In this document: piece after piece, positions 1-9,368 of the stretch
Position numbering within the stretch: the stretch's first letter is position 1
Layout of the letters: the number at the start of each line of letters is the position of its first letter
Assembly: GCA_030674185.1 (NCBI GenBank)
Contig: CM060308.1
Span: 34,030,089 to 34,094,088 of the forward strand
DNA: 64,000 nucleotides
Source: Monoplex corrugatus
Taxonomy: Eukaryota > Mollusca > Gastropoda > Littorinimorpha > Ranellidae
Direction of reading: 5' to 3'
Made by a program: the position numbers and the translations under genes
The notes under the pieces: model-generated
What the model saw: the letters and a program-made list of their open reading frames with translations, nothing else
What the model was told of the DNA's origin: nothing
Databases searched by the model: none

Positions 1-1
1 C

Positions 2-5
<4 letters not shown>

Positions 6-82
<77 letters not shown>
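6..82. repeat. (GT)n microsatellite
   Basis: Near-perfect GT dinucleotide run at the window edge; it probably continues to the left. Bases 83-229 after it show no recognisable feature. Confidence 0.95.
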
Positions 83-83
<1 letters not shown>

Positions 84-239
84 ACGCGGGTATGTATCTG
101 TGTCAGTACATATAGAAACACGTATGCTATCGTTTTGATATCGTCAATGCATTATTAAGTATTTTAGCATCAATATTTAGTAGTCATAAATGGACTCGAA
201 TTCAAGCCCACTGACTCAGTCACTTCCGTGTGACGCATG

Positions 240-912
240 AGGCAGTAAGAGCACTTCAGATGGCTCTGTCAGCACACAGTCTTCGGGCATCATTCCAGCG
301 TCTATCCATCAATTGCAGTAAGTCTTTGTCAACCATCTGGTGTCAGTTCATTTTTGATGTTCCCCTCCTTCGCTGTCCTCCTGGGTTCCAGTTGAGAACT
401 TGGTTGGCAGGTCTGGAAGACGGCAGTCTAGCCGCATGGTCCAGCTAACTAAGTCGACGCTTGCAGGATTGTTGGTAACTGGGATCTGTTCGCTTATTGA
501 TCTCATTTTACAAAGTGTTTCCATTAGATGCCCTAGTTCTTGTGTAGACGTTCTAGGTTAAAGGATTCAAGCTTCTTCTCCTGGCGTGTTTTCAGGTGTC
601 ATGTTTCACAGCTGTATATTAAAGTTGATAGAATGTTAAAGTTGTAGAACCGCAATTTCTAGTTTTAAGGGAGATTTTCTTGCTGTTTCGGATTGTTGTC
701 AGCTTGTTGGATGCTGCCATTGTTTTGCCCATGTGACAGTTCAGTTCTTTAGTCGTGTCGCTAGAATTGTTGGTCCAACTATCCAGATGGGTGAAGTCCT
801 CGACGACCTCAGTCTCGTTCTGTCCAATGAATACTCCTGATGGTGATGGTGTTGTCCAACAAGAATGTTTTTCCTTCCTTTCCACTTGTGATGACTCCAT
901 TGCTGTTGGCAA
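240..912 (-). pseudogene. Decayed non-LTR retrotransposon, reverse-transcriptase C-terminal part
   Basis: On the minus strand, 912 to 619 translates to a typical LINE region after the catalytic core. It has the VEDFTHLDS block (family form VEDFTYLGS) followed by KTMAASNKLTTIRNSKKIS. Further on, about 240-480, the frame with LDHAARLPSSRPANQVLNW matches the usual C-terminal end of these proteins. Stops and frame changes show it is dead. It is the downstream part of the RT fragment at 1638-2060; the two are separated by a later insertion at 912-1626. The LINE clade is not resolved by eye. Confidence 0.75.
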
Positions 913-1626
913 CTCTACTCGTACAAATGAAGGTTACGGAATTGTTTTTGCCTGGATTTCTGGCCATGTTGGTATTGGAGGCAATGAAAAGGCTGACTGC
1001 CTGGCTAAGAAGACCACAACGGAAAAGATGTCTAAATCCTTGATTCCTTACACAAATGTAAAATCGAAAGTAAACAGTTACGTGAGAAATCTATGGCAGA
1101 AGGATTGGAATGAACAGACATATAACAAACTTTTCCAAATCTTCCCTAGCCTGAAAGAAATTCTCCCGTCTGCTGCAGGAAACCGTACAAAAGAGACAGT
1201 GTTGTGTAGGTTACGCACGGGTCACACATCCTACACTCACTCGTACCTTTTGAAAAATGAAGAAGCACCATGGTGTATACCGTGTGACGAGCCGTTGAGC
1301 ATCAGACACCTCCTCCTCGATTGCTGGGACTTGTACGATGTGAGACAAAAGCACTAAAAGGCGGACTCCTTAATTAAAGAATCTCTTCCGAGACGTCCCT
1401 CCTGATTTCAATTTTCCAGTTTTTACGAGAGATCGAGAGATTTTATCTGATAGGATTTTACGCCTGTTTTTCTTTAATTGCATTTTAGATTTGTAAGGTT
1501 AACGGTGAGCATGGTTTTTAACTGTTGTCTTTTATCTTAACGGGTTGTCATTTTTGACGTGGTGTTAGCCCTGATATGGCTCTAGTAGTCAGCTGTGGGC
1601 TGTAAGCAATATGAACTGAACTGAAA
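912..1626 (+). mobile_element. 5'-truncated LINE 3' end inserted in another LINE
   Basis: This block carries an RNase H domain and then a 3' UTR ending near TGAACTGAACTGAAA, with no poly(A). It interrupts the minus-strand RT relic. The flanks TGCTGTTGGCA (901-911) and TGCTGTCGGCA (1627-1637) match at 10 of 11 bases and fit a target site duplication. The domain order and the short TGAAC tail resemble I/Nimb-type LINEs; that assignment is inference. Confidence 0.7.
930..1357 (+). pseudogene. LINE-encoded RNase H C-terminal fragment
   Basis: The translation contains FAWISGHVGIGGNEKAD, the last conserved block of the RNase H domain of LINE polymerases. It is followed by a C-terminal tail with CRLRTGHTSYTHSYLL and a CxxC-HxxxxC pattern (CIPCDEPLSIRHLLLDC), as in I and jockey-like elements. 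The N-terminal RNase H motifs, the RT and the endonuclease are missing, so this is a 5'-truncated dead copy. The open frame that appears to start at 755 is chimeric: its first part is antisense to the older RT relic. Confidence 0.8.
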
Positions 1627-1637
1627 TGCTGTCGGCA

Positions 1638-2060
1638 TCTTTGCTGACATCAATGACGAGCGACTGGAAGTTTTCCATGTCACTAGCTAGTACGCGGATG
1701 TCATCTGAGAAGTCCAGATCGGACAGGTGTTCCCCCATCATACCACTGGATGCCTTTCCCTTCCACAGCCTTCTGCAGCACCCAGTCTATGGCCAGCACT
1801 AAGAGAAGCGGTGACAAGATGCAGCCTGACGAACTCCCGGTAGTAGTTCAAACCACTCGCTTCGATCATCTTCCATCCTAACACAACATCTTGGGTTGCT
1901 GTAAATATCATCTATGGCCGATATCACTTTTGATGGAATGCCGTGGGCTCGCATGGTCTTCAGAAGCGATGGTGTGTTGGTGAAGTCAATGAAGCTGATG
2001 GCCAGGGGCACTAGGAACTCTGTGCAGCTTTGAATCCCACCTCGCAACTGAAAATTTGGC
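1638..2060 (-). pseudogene. Decayed LINE reverse-transcriptase core
   Basis: On the minus strand this reads LAISFIDFTNTPSLLKTMRAHG, then DIYSNPRCCVRMEDDRSEWF, then GVRQ. It continues in other frames to SDLDFSDDIRVLASDMENFQSL. These match RT blocks: FIDF...FD with the first Asp region, GVRQG, and the (F/Y)ADD-type motif, here FSDD. Frame breaks show it is inactive. It is the upstream half of the element whose end lies at 240-912. Confidence 0.75.
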
Positions 2061-2179
2061 CTGTTCGCTCCCATCTTCATACTCCAATTTCTTATGGTGC
2101 TGCAACTGTTTAACATGTCTCCCCCACCTCTCTTCTCCATTTCTGTATCTTGCCAGCGCGTAGGGCTTTGCACAGGCTG

Positions 2180-2355
2180 GTGTTCCCCTCCCTCGCTGCC
2201 CTTTTGGGTTCCAGTTCAGAACTTGGTTGGCAGGTCTGGTAGACGGCAGTCTAGCGGCATGGCTCAGCTAACCAGTCGACGCTTGCGGAAATGTTGGTAA
2301 CTGGGATATGTTTGCTTATTGGCATTATTTCACAAAGTGTTTCCATTAGATGCCC
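2180..2355 (-). repeat. Second copy of LINE C-terminal segment
   Basis: About 170 bp nearly identical to 370-540, in the same orientation. It encodes on the minus strand the same LDHAARLP-RPANQVLNW block. In element order it should lie after the RT core, but here it lies before it. It is therefore a second truncated copy or a rearrangement, not part of one collinear element. Confidence 0.7.
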
Positions 2356-2460
2356 TTGTCTTGTCTTGTCTTGTCTTGGTCTTGTCTTGTCTTGTCTTGT
2401 CTTGTCTTGTCTTGTCTTGTATTAGATACGCGTTCTTATTCTGTTTTCGTGTTTTTCCTG
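2356..2460 (+). repeat. (CTTGT)n pentanucleotide array joined to a foldback-family end
   Basis: About 13 CTTGT units are followed directly by ATTAGATACGCGTTCTTATT and CTGTTTTCGTGTTTTTCC, which is the arm of the foldback family seen at 6111, 21242 and 53536. In full copies the arm reads CCTGTCTTGTCTGGTTGTAT at this place, so the pentamer array probably grew from the element's own CTTGTCTTGT. Confidence 0.75.
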
Positions 2461-3524
2461 GTTTCCTGAAGTTTGCCAGATAGTTCTCGGTAGGCTTGGG
2501 TAGAGCACATATGGAATTGGTCGATGGCTTTGAAAACCCCTTGAACAACGTCCAAACATTACTCATAGTCTGTTATTATTAATTTTTCACCGATTGTCTT
2601 AACTGGAAATATTTTTAGTCTAATTGATCATTTTCTATTGTTATCTCATTATTATCATCATCACTATAATCATTCCACCATATGCCAGCACCAACAGCGG
2701 GTTGGTTGGTTCAGTTGACACACCATATACTGAACATCTGATACGAGCTGGTAACATGAATATTGGCCTTTTAGTGTGCCCATCTGAAGGCTCCAGCCAT
2801 TCTTGCTGTGTCAACTGTTTTATTGGTTCCCCTCACCCTCCCATTTCAAGATCTTGCCAGCACATGGCCAAGGGGTCTGCAAGGTCATCGCTGGCAAATT
2901 GGGATAGAACACATATAGAATTATCCGAGTGCGATTAAATCTTCTTGAACAAACTGAAATTTTCTCGATTCTACGCAGCGTTCTGTCTTTAGGCCATTTT
3001 TAGTTTGCGCAGCAGGTTTAATGCCAAGGAACATACGCATCATCGAAGCACATTTATTGTCAATATGTCATAAAGCAGGTTTATTCTCTTCACATTTCTT
3101 TTTTATCCTCTGGACACGTCTTCTTCTTCGACTTACAACTTGATCATACGTAGGCCATGTACAATATCAAATTTTAGAGAGATACAAGAAATGTCTAAAA
3201 CCCAACATATACATGCGCTATGTCCGAAAAGTTGGACACCCGTGACGTGTTCATCGTTTTATTTTTCCTCTTACTGTAATATGTTTAGTTTTTTTAAATC
3301 AGTTTGTTTCTTTGTCAAGTTTGTTCCGTTTGTTTTTGTGTTCTTTGTTTCGCGTGTTCTGTCAGTTGTGGTTTTGCTGTTGAAGATCTGGATATCTTTC
3401 GTCTACATAATCAGGACTGGCCATCCAGCACGAGACCAGGCTGGAAAGCTGTAGAAATGAGTTTTGTACACATTGACCAGTACTGTATGGTGTAGTCTCG
3501 TCTGTGATTTCGGTGTTATTACAC
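2461..3524. other. No gene seen; short degenerate repeat
   Basis: No credible coding region. A motif near 2480-2550 (TAGAGCACATATGGAATT, later CTTGAACAACG) recurs in diverged form near 2905-2960 (TAGAACACATATAGAATTAT, later CTTGAACAAAC). The stretch is otherwise AT-rich unique sequence. Confidence 0.5.
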
Positions 3525-3667
3525 ACACACTCGCGTGCACACACGTGCACGCGCATACACACACACACACACACGCACGCACGCACGCACACACATAAAC
3601 ACATATGCACACACACACACACTGTCTCTCATTCACCTGTCACCTCTTTCTGTCACACACACACACA

Positions 3668-3743
<76 letters not shown>

Positions 3744-3768
3744 CACCCCACACACACACACACACACA

Positions 3769-3819
<51 letters not shown>

Positions 3820-3910
3820 CACACATACACACACATACATACACCACACACACACACACACACGACACATACAACACACACGCACACTCACTCACTCACA
3901 CACGTGCGCA
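3525..3910. repeat. Compound (CA)n microsatellite
   Basis: CA run with CACACC, CGCA and CATA interruptions. It marks the left edge of detectable similarity between segments A and B; the matching site in B is the CA run ending at about 46455. Both are followed by GCACGCTTTATAAACACA. Confidence 0.95.
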
Positions 3911-4224
3911 CGCTTTATAAACACAATTGTGCTTTACAGGTGTTTATTTACTACATCCGCAATTTCAAAGATTTTCATGTTCATTTCTTATGCATTTTTA
4001 TTTTCGAGAATACGCCACTCTAGTGTGGGTGAAAACACATGTGATTAATTCTGAAATCTTGATAGATTATGCCCTGTTTATGACAAAAATAGTACCATAG
4101 TTTAATGCTGATGATAATACAAGTAGCTGCGGTAACTGTAGAAGTAGTAATGGTATTTGCAGTGTGTGATTTCATTCTCTAAAATGTCGTTTAGATATGA
4201 TAGCAGTTCGTGCAATTTATATCA

Positions 4225-4245
4225 TATTGTGATTGTTGTTGTTGC

Positions 4246-4278
<33 letters not shown>

Positions 4279-4292
4279 GTTGTTGTTGTTGT
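4225..4292. repeat. (TTG)n microsatellite
   Basis: TTG/GTT run with one interruption, just before the single-copy relative of the 24-bp minisatellite (GTAGCCTATAAGTCATTGAC at 4291). Confidence 0.9.
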
Positions 4293-4440
4293 AGCCTATA
4301 AGTCATTGACCTTACCATGTATCATATCATGTAGCACTGTTGTTGTGTATTCATTGATTCAGTATCTAATGTGCACTTGTTGTTGTGATGAGCCTATAAG
4401 TCATGACCTCATGCATATCATGTTATCAATCACTAATCAC
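4290..4440 (+). other. Single-copy counterpart of the 24-bp minisatellite of segment B
   Basis: Contains GTAGCCTATAAGTCATTGAC then CTTACCATGTATCATATC, and a second weaker GAGCCTATAAGTCATGACC at 4390. The array at 47283-47985 repeats CCTATCACTGACCTTACCATGTAG in units of 24 bp at the collinear site. It looks like the seed state of that array. Confidence 0.6.
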
Positions 4441-4587
4441 TACCACTATTATTAACACACTAAGATATATGCAGTTATGTATAACAGAAAGCATTTGAGC
4501 AATGCCAAATCATTGGATCGATTCAATAGCTACTTGATGTACCCCTGTAAAAGTCTATATACAGAACACACAGTGGATCAAGAAGCG

Positions 4588-4783
4588 AAAACAATAATAA
4601 TAATAATAAGGATAATAATATAATAACAATAATTATAATGATAATGGTAATAATAATAATAATGATAACAATGATAATACCAATGTACGTATGTGTGTAC
4701 ATATATCTGTATGTGTGTGTATGTTATTGTTGTTATTGTTATTGTTGTTTAAAGCCCAGCCGATTGCGTAGAGCCATATCAGG

Positions 4784-4848
<65 letters not shown>

Positions 4849-4865
4849 CTGTTGTGTGTGTGTGT

Positions 4866-4930
<65 letters not shown>
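4588..4930. repeat. (AAT)n and (GT)n microsatellites
   Basis: An imperfect AAT/ATG run at 4588-4680 and a long GT run at 4786-4929. Nothing else is seen here. Confidence 0.9.
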
Positions 4931-4931
<1 letters not shown>

Positions 4932-5084
4932 CGGAGAAACATGTTACAGTAAGATTAACAAATCATCAAAATGTAATGTTTAACAAATAATGAATTCACA
5001 AGAGATTACTAAAGAAATCATCTTTAAATATAACCGCCACTTCCGGAAGAAGGAATGTTTCAAGGAAAGGTGTTTATACGCCGT

Positions 5085-5180
5085 TTTGACAGAGTATACG
5101 AGAACATGGATCTGAGCATACAGAGGAATATATATAGCAGCCGGCAATGTTGTAAACTGTTCTGAATAATTACTGACAAA
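5085..5180 (+). other. Single-copy counterpart of the 60-bp minisatellite of segment B
   Basis: One unit reads ACATGGATCTGAGCATACAG, then TATATATAGCAGCCGGCAAT, then GTAAACTGTTCTGAATAATT. At the collinear place in B (48391-49109) the same sequence is repeated about 12 times. Both sites are flanked by AACCGCC upstream and AAGAAATACAGAAACATCAA (B: GGAGATACAGAAAAATCAAC) downstream. Confidence 0.75.
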
Positions 5181-6110
5181 GTAAAGAAATACAGAAACAT
5201 CAACGATGGGACAAATGTTGTAACAGGACAATGGTCAAAGGGGTTTTTGTTTTCCCTTATGTAATACCAAATTTTGTTGGCTGTTTGTTTGTTTCTCTTT
5301 CGTAAAAGAAATCTCACATCGACAAGAAGGAAGCTCTGTTGTGTGTGTGTGTTGTTGTGTGTGTGTGTGTGTGTGTGTGTAGTGAGTGTGTAATGTGTAA
5401 GTGTACGTGTGTATTGTTTTTCATAAGTGGAAAGATTGCATATTTTGGTACGCTTTATTTATCTTTTAATTAGAGAAATGAACATGTGTTGTGGTAAAGA
5501 AAAACGACCAGTTACTCTGCCTAGGTCTATCTATCATTATAGTAAAACGCCAGCTTACAATCGTTCTTCAGTTAAATAAACGGAGGCCGGTAGAGAGATA
5601 CGAACTATGATGACACAATGCTGGCCTGCAAGACGTGCTGGTCTGCATCATGATTATAAACATCCATTTGTAGTTAAACAGTGCTGTGTTGTGAGCGATT
5701 AGAGGGTAGAAAGAGGAAGGGGAATAACCTGTGTTTGGAGTAAGTGGTGTCTTTTTATGCCCCATCTTGTGAGCCCTTCGCAGACCAAGGGGAATAATCT
5801 ATGATGGTCTGCTTATACAATCGTCCCTTTCATATACATCATGCTCATCCTGTCGCCAAAAAAAAAAAAAAAAAAGGAAGAAAAAAATGGCAACAGCAGA
5901 AGGAAATCCAGGAGTCATGACCTGGATGCGGCCTTGCCCCCTTAGAGTGTCAGGAGTTAAGGGCCGAAATATTTGCTTGACGGGGATTTCTCCTCTGATG
6001 ATATTGTGCTGTGCAGCTCTCCCCAGAGTTTCCTACTACTTCGCATTCAGATACATCATGCTTATCTGTGACCTTGAAAAGAGTGCCTGTTTAAACTTAC
6101 AGACCGTGAT

Positions 6111-6252
6111 CCAAAACAAGTGTGACTGCCCGCGTTCAAGCAAACAGAAACCGGAGAAAACACGAAAGAAGAATACGAACGCGTATTTAATTATCATGTT
6201 TTGTTGTATTAAATACGCGTTCGTATTCTTCTTTCGTGTTTTTTCTGGTTCC
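6111..6252 (+). mobile_element. Foldback element, short copy with 43-bp hairpin arms
   Basis: Begins CCAAAACAAGTGTGACTGCC and ends TTTTTTCTGGTTCC. Arms at 6149-6191 and 6208-6250 are inverted repeats matching at 41 of 43 bases around a 16-base loop. It is flanked by TTACAGACCGTGAT (6097-6110) and TTACATACCGTGAT (6253-6266), a 14-bp target duplication with one mismatch. It has no coding capacity. The family also occurs at 16205, 21242, 53536 and 56740. Confidence 0.75.
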
Positions 6253-6772
6253 TTACATACCGTGATTTCTTTTTTTTCAAATTTTTCCTGTATTCTAATG
6301 TATATATAAATTATTTTTTTAAAAAGTGTGTGGTAAAAATATGTTTGTGAAATTTTCTCAGCTTTTTCTGGATGGTTCCTTACCAAATTTAGATCAAAGG
6401 TGAGAATCATAGAGGACTCGTAGGTGAGTTTAGGGGACAAAGTATTAGGGTCAAGGGCATACGTAATCAGAAATGTGCCTAGAACCAGCACTTTCTTAGG
6501 AACGTCTGAGAACATTTCAGTTCTGTGACAGTCTACCACTGTCCTCGTTTCACATCAGAGTTTATCTGTTTTCTCAATATCATGATTATCTCCAGGTACA
6601 AAATCTCGATATTCTGGTTTTTGTTGTTGTTGTTGTTGTTTTTAAATGGAGATAATTGAATGGCTCGACCATCGTGTTTGTGTGTGTGTGTGGTTTTTGT
6701 TTGTTTGTTTGTTTTGTTTGTTGTTTGTTTGTTTGTTTTTTGATGGATTGGAAAAATATATTACTGTTGGTC

Positions 6773-6775
<3 letters not shown>

Positions 6776-6832
<57 letters not shown>

Positions 6833-6856
6833 GTATTATTATTATTATTATTATCA
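6776..6856. repeat. (TTA)n microsatellite
   Basis: Nearly perfect TTA run, one TGTATTA interruption. Preceded by GTTT/TTTG runs at 6690-6740. Confidence 0.95.
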
Positions 6857-7828
6857 TTGTCTGTTTTAGATACATTGAAAAATTATGGATATAAACTTCT
6901 CCGCTGTAAATCTGAACAAACAAACAAAAAAAAGATTCGTGGTAGCCCACTGGATATTGAAACGGCAAGTTATCAGTGAAGAAATGCCCCAGACAACTAC
7001 AGAAATCCATCCTGATAAACTAAAGTGTCCCATCCATAATTTCCTCCAATAGCCATGCAAACGGCTAAAAACTGTAATGATTACTCGAGGTTCTTGTCAG
7101 GTGCCACACCTGTCTGAGGACATACACAACCTGTCTGGTGATACCCCATATAATTACTGGAATAATAATGAATTGGTGTCTTGTAATTCTATTACCTGAA
7201 GTGTTCAAGTAAACTTTGATCTGTAACTGATTTTGCCATCTGTTGTTCTTGACTTCCATGCTAGTCATGCATGCTTTGTATCACACTAGGTAGATTAACA
7301 GCAATAGAATTTTCTTTTTCCTCACTAACAGTTTGTGTGGCTGTGCTTTTCAGGGTACGATTGAACGTGTGTTTGTGACTGTGCAGAAATTCAGTGATGC
7401 ATACACGGGCAAATACGTAACGATCTGGTGTAATAGTTTCAATCAACCCTCGCTTTCCTTTTTTTCTGTTCTTTCCCTGTCATTTTACGTGTTTCGTTTC
7501 TCTAAATGTTAAATATGACAAACAAAACATGGCATGCTAAGTCAATATGAAATATAAGTCAATATGAAATATAACAGCAAAACAGGGAAGAATAAACCAT
7601 AATGAAAACACGCAAAAGTAGTTCAATCTGAAAATAGTAAAAGTATGCAAACTAATCCAGAATAAAAACAGCCAAATATGCATCGTATACAATCTCATGG
7701 GTCTTAAGTATATAAAGTTACAAAGGGTGATTTTAAACTGTTTAAACAGAGCGAGATAAAGTATTTATTGCTTTCCTTGATGTTTTAACTTTAACATCTT
7801 GTCAGCAACCTGTTTAATCACGAAAAGT

Positions 7829-7830
<2 letters not shown>
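6857..7830. other. No gene seen; non-coding DNA shared with segment B
   Basis: AT-rich, no credible exon. It aligns in patches with 51380-52290, for example GTGTTCAAGTAAACTTTG at 7199 with the same words at 51735. No frame is conserved, so it appears to be neutral intergenic DNA retained from the duplication. Confidence 0.6.
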
Positions 7831-7833
<3 letters not shown>

Positions 7834-7885
<52 letters not shown>

Positions 7886-7902
7886 ATATATGTATATGTG
7901 TG

Positions 7903-7932
<30 letters not shown>
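7834..7932. repeat. (CA)n and (TATG)n microsatellites
   Basis: A CA run to about 7880, then TATG/TGTA tetranucleotides to 7932. Confidence 0.95.
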
Positions 7933-7935
<3 letters not shown>

Positions 7936-8404
7936 CGATGTATGGATGTATATGTGTATGCATGTAATCATATGAAAATAATGAAAATTTAACATATGTT
8001 GTGTATGTACATGACTTTGATTTTTTTTTCTAATAATGTGAGTGCAGTTACACTTTGCTGTTTTGTTTTGCATTCGTCTGTTTAACATGTTTAGTATGAA
8101 TTCAATAAACATGGAGAGAGAAAAACTTAATGTGAACCCGACTCGTGCGTCGACACAAGGGAAGTAATAACCACAAAGGGAGGAAAAATGATTATTGCTT
8201 CCCTTGTTGTTTTCGCACCTTTTGAGTAGTCTATTTTACCGCTGAAAGTTATCTATGCACGTTAAAGCTTGTTGGGTGTTGAGCACTCTTTCACTTAAAC
8301 CAAACCAAACAAATGAAACAAAACAAAAATCAATTTGGTGGACATCTTCAGATAAATCTTTTTATACTAGCTGAGAAATCTCCACTCTTTCAGCTTCTGT
8401 GGCC

Positions 8405-9090
8405 ATTCGGAGAAGAGTGGCAGAATGGTTCAGATGTTCGCCCGCCAACAACTAAACTCGAGGTTCCAGGGTTCGCTCCCAGTAGAGGCCTCGACTTTTC
8501 TCCTCAGTTTGACCGGAAAATCAAACAGAACGTCTAATCCTTCGGAAGGGGACGAAAAACGAGTCGGACCCGTGTATCTTTTTGCTGCGCATGCACAAGA
8601 TCCCACGGCAGTTGGAAATCGTGAAGAACAGGGCATTGTCCGGCTGCCTTGATATAAAACATTGGAGAGATAGGTTTATTTCCCAGGTCCCACCCCATGA
8701 AGAACAATTAGCATTTTTGCCTTTCTGAAGTCTTGGTTTAAAAAAAATGTGAATATGAATATGAATTTGAAGCAAGGGAGTGGGGATGGGCGCCGCCCTC
8801 ATAATGCTGGCCCCGAGAAAAGTTGAAGTCTCTACCACATCACTCCCCTACGGCCCAGGGTTATGGCACTATCTAGGTAGGACCTCAGGACCTGGCCAGC
8901 TCGTGGGTTTATGTGCAGGCTTAAGGCTTGTGCCGTGATCATTCTGGTATTCTCCATCACATGGCACCTGTGACGTTAGTGCATATGGAATTCATTCCGT
9001 GCGCGGAGACGCCATCTTGAGAAACTGAAGCTGAACCTGAATCTGTGGCCTTTGCTCTTCGAGTATCTGGGCAATATCCGTTCAAACAAG
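8405..9090 (+). mobile_element. Long tRNA-derived SINE, copy 1
   Basis: The head carries an A-box-like AATGGTTCAGATGTT near 8423 and a B-box GGTTCGCTCCC near 8469, as in tRNA-derived SINEs. The body contains CGAAAAACGAGTCGGACCCG, GATCCCACGGCAGTTG, ATAAAACATTGGAGAGATAG, GGACCTGGCCAGCTCGTG and GGCTTGTGCCGTGATCA, all also found in minus-strand copies at 39897, 45655 and 58155. It is absent at the collinear place in B, where a 70-bp-repeat block sits instead (54314-54720). There is no tRNA cloverleaf good enough to call a tRNA gene. Confidence 0.75.
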
Positions 9091-9368
9091 TCGCGACTGG
9101 CAATTCAAAAAGACGCCACCTCCAGCCATGCTGAGAAAAAGTAATCATACAAATTTTGTTCAAAAGCTGTGTTGATGATGATTATATAGAAAAATAGTTA
9201 CTGTGTATAAATAATGGCAGCAACAAAACAAAACCAAAACAGAAAAAAAAGACAAAGAAAAACAGGAAGAAAAGTTAGAAAAACAAAAACACAAAAAAAT
9301 GAATAAAGAAAAATTAGAGATGGCTCGTCAAGACTTGTCATTAACAAGTTAGTATGTTATATCTAACA

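Noticed and set aside
619..912. Independent small minus-strand gene
   Set aside because: It is the decayed RT C-terminal region of a LINE.
755..1357. 200-codon open frame as one protein
   Set aside because: It is chimeric: the first 50 codons are antisense to an old RT and only the rest is RNase H.
3504..4048. Thr/His-rich and Val/Cys-rich open frames over CA/GT runs (also at 4787, 25024, 45100-46530, 49157 and 63500)
   Set aside because: Dinucleotide repeats give stop-free frames on both strands; no coding evidence.
8405..8500. tRNA genes at SINE heads (also 24030, 41120, 45950 and 60010)
   Set aside because: Only A- and B-box-like segments are present; no complete cloverleaf and no 3' half.
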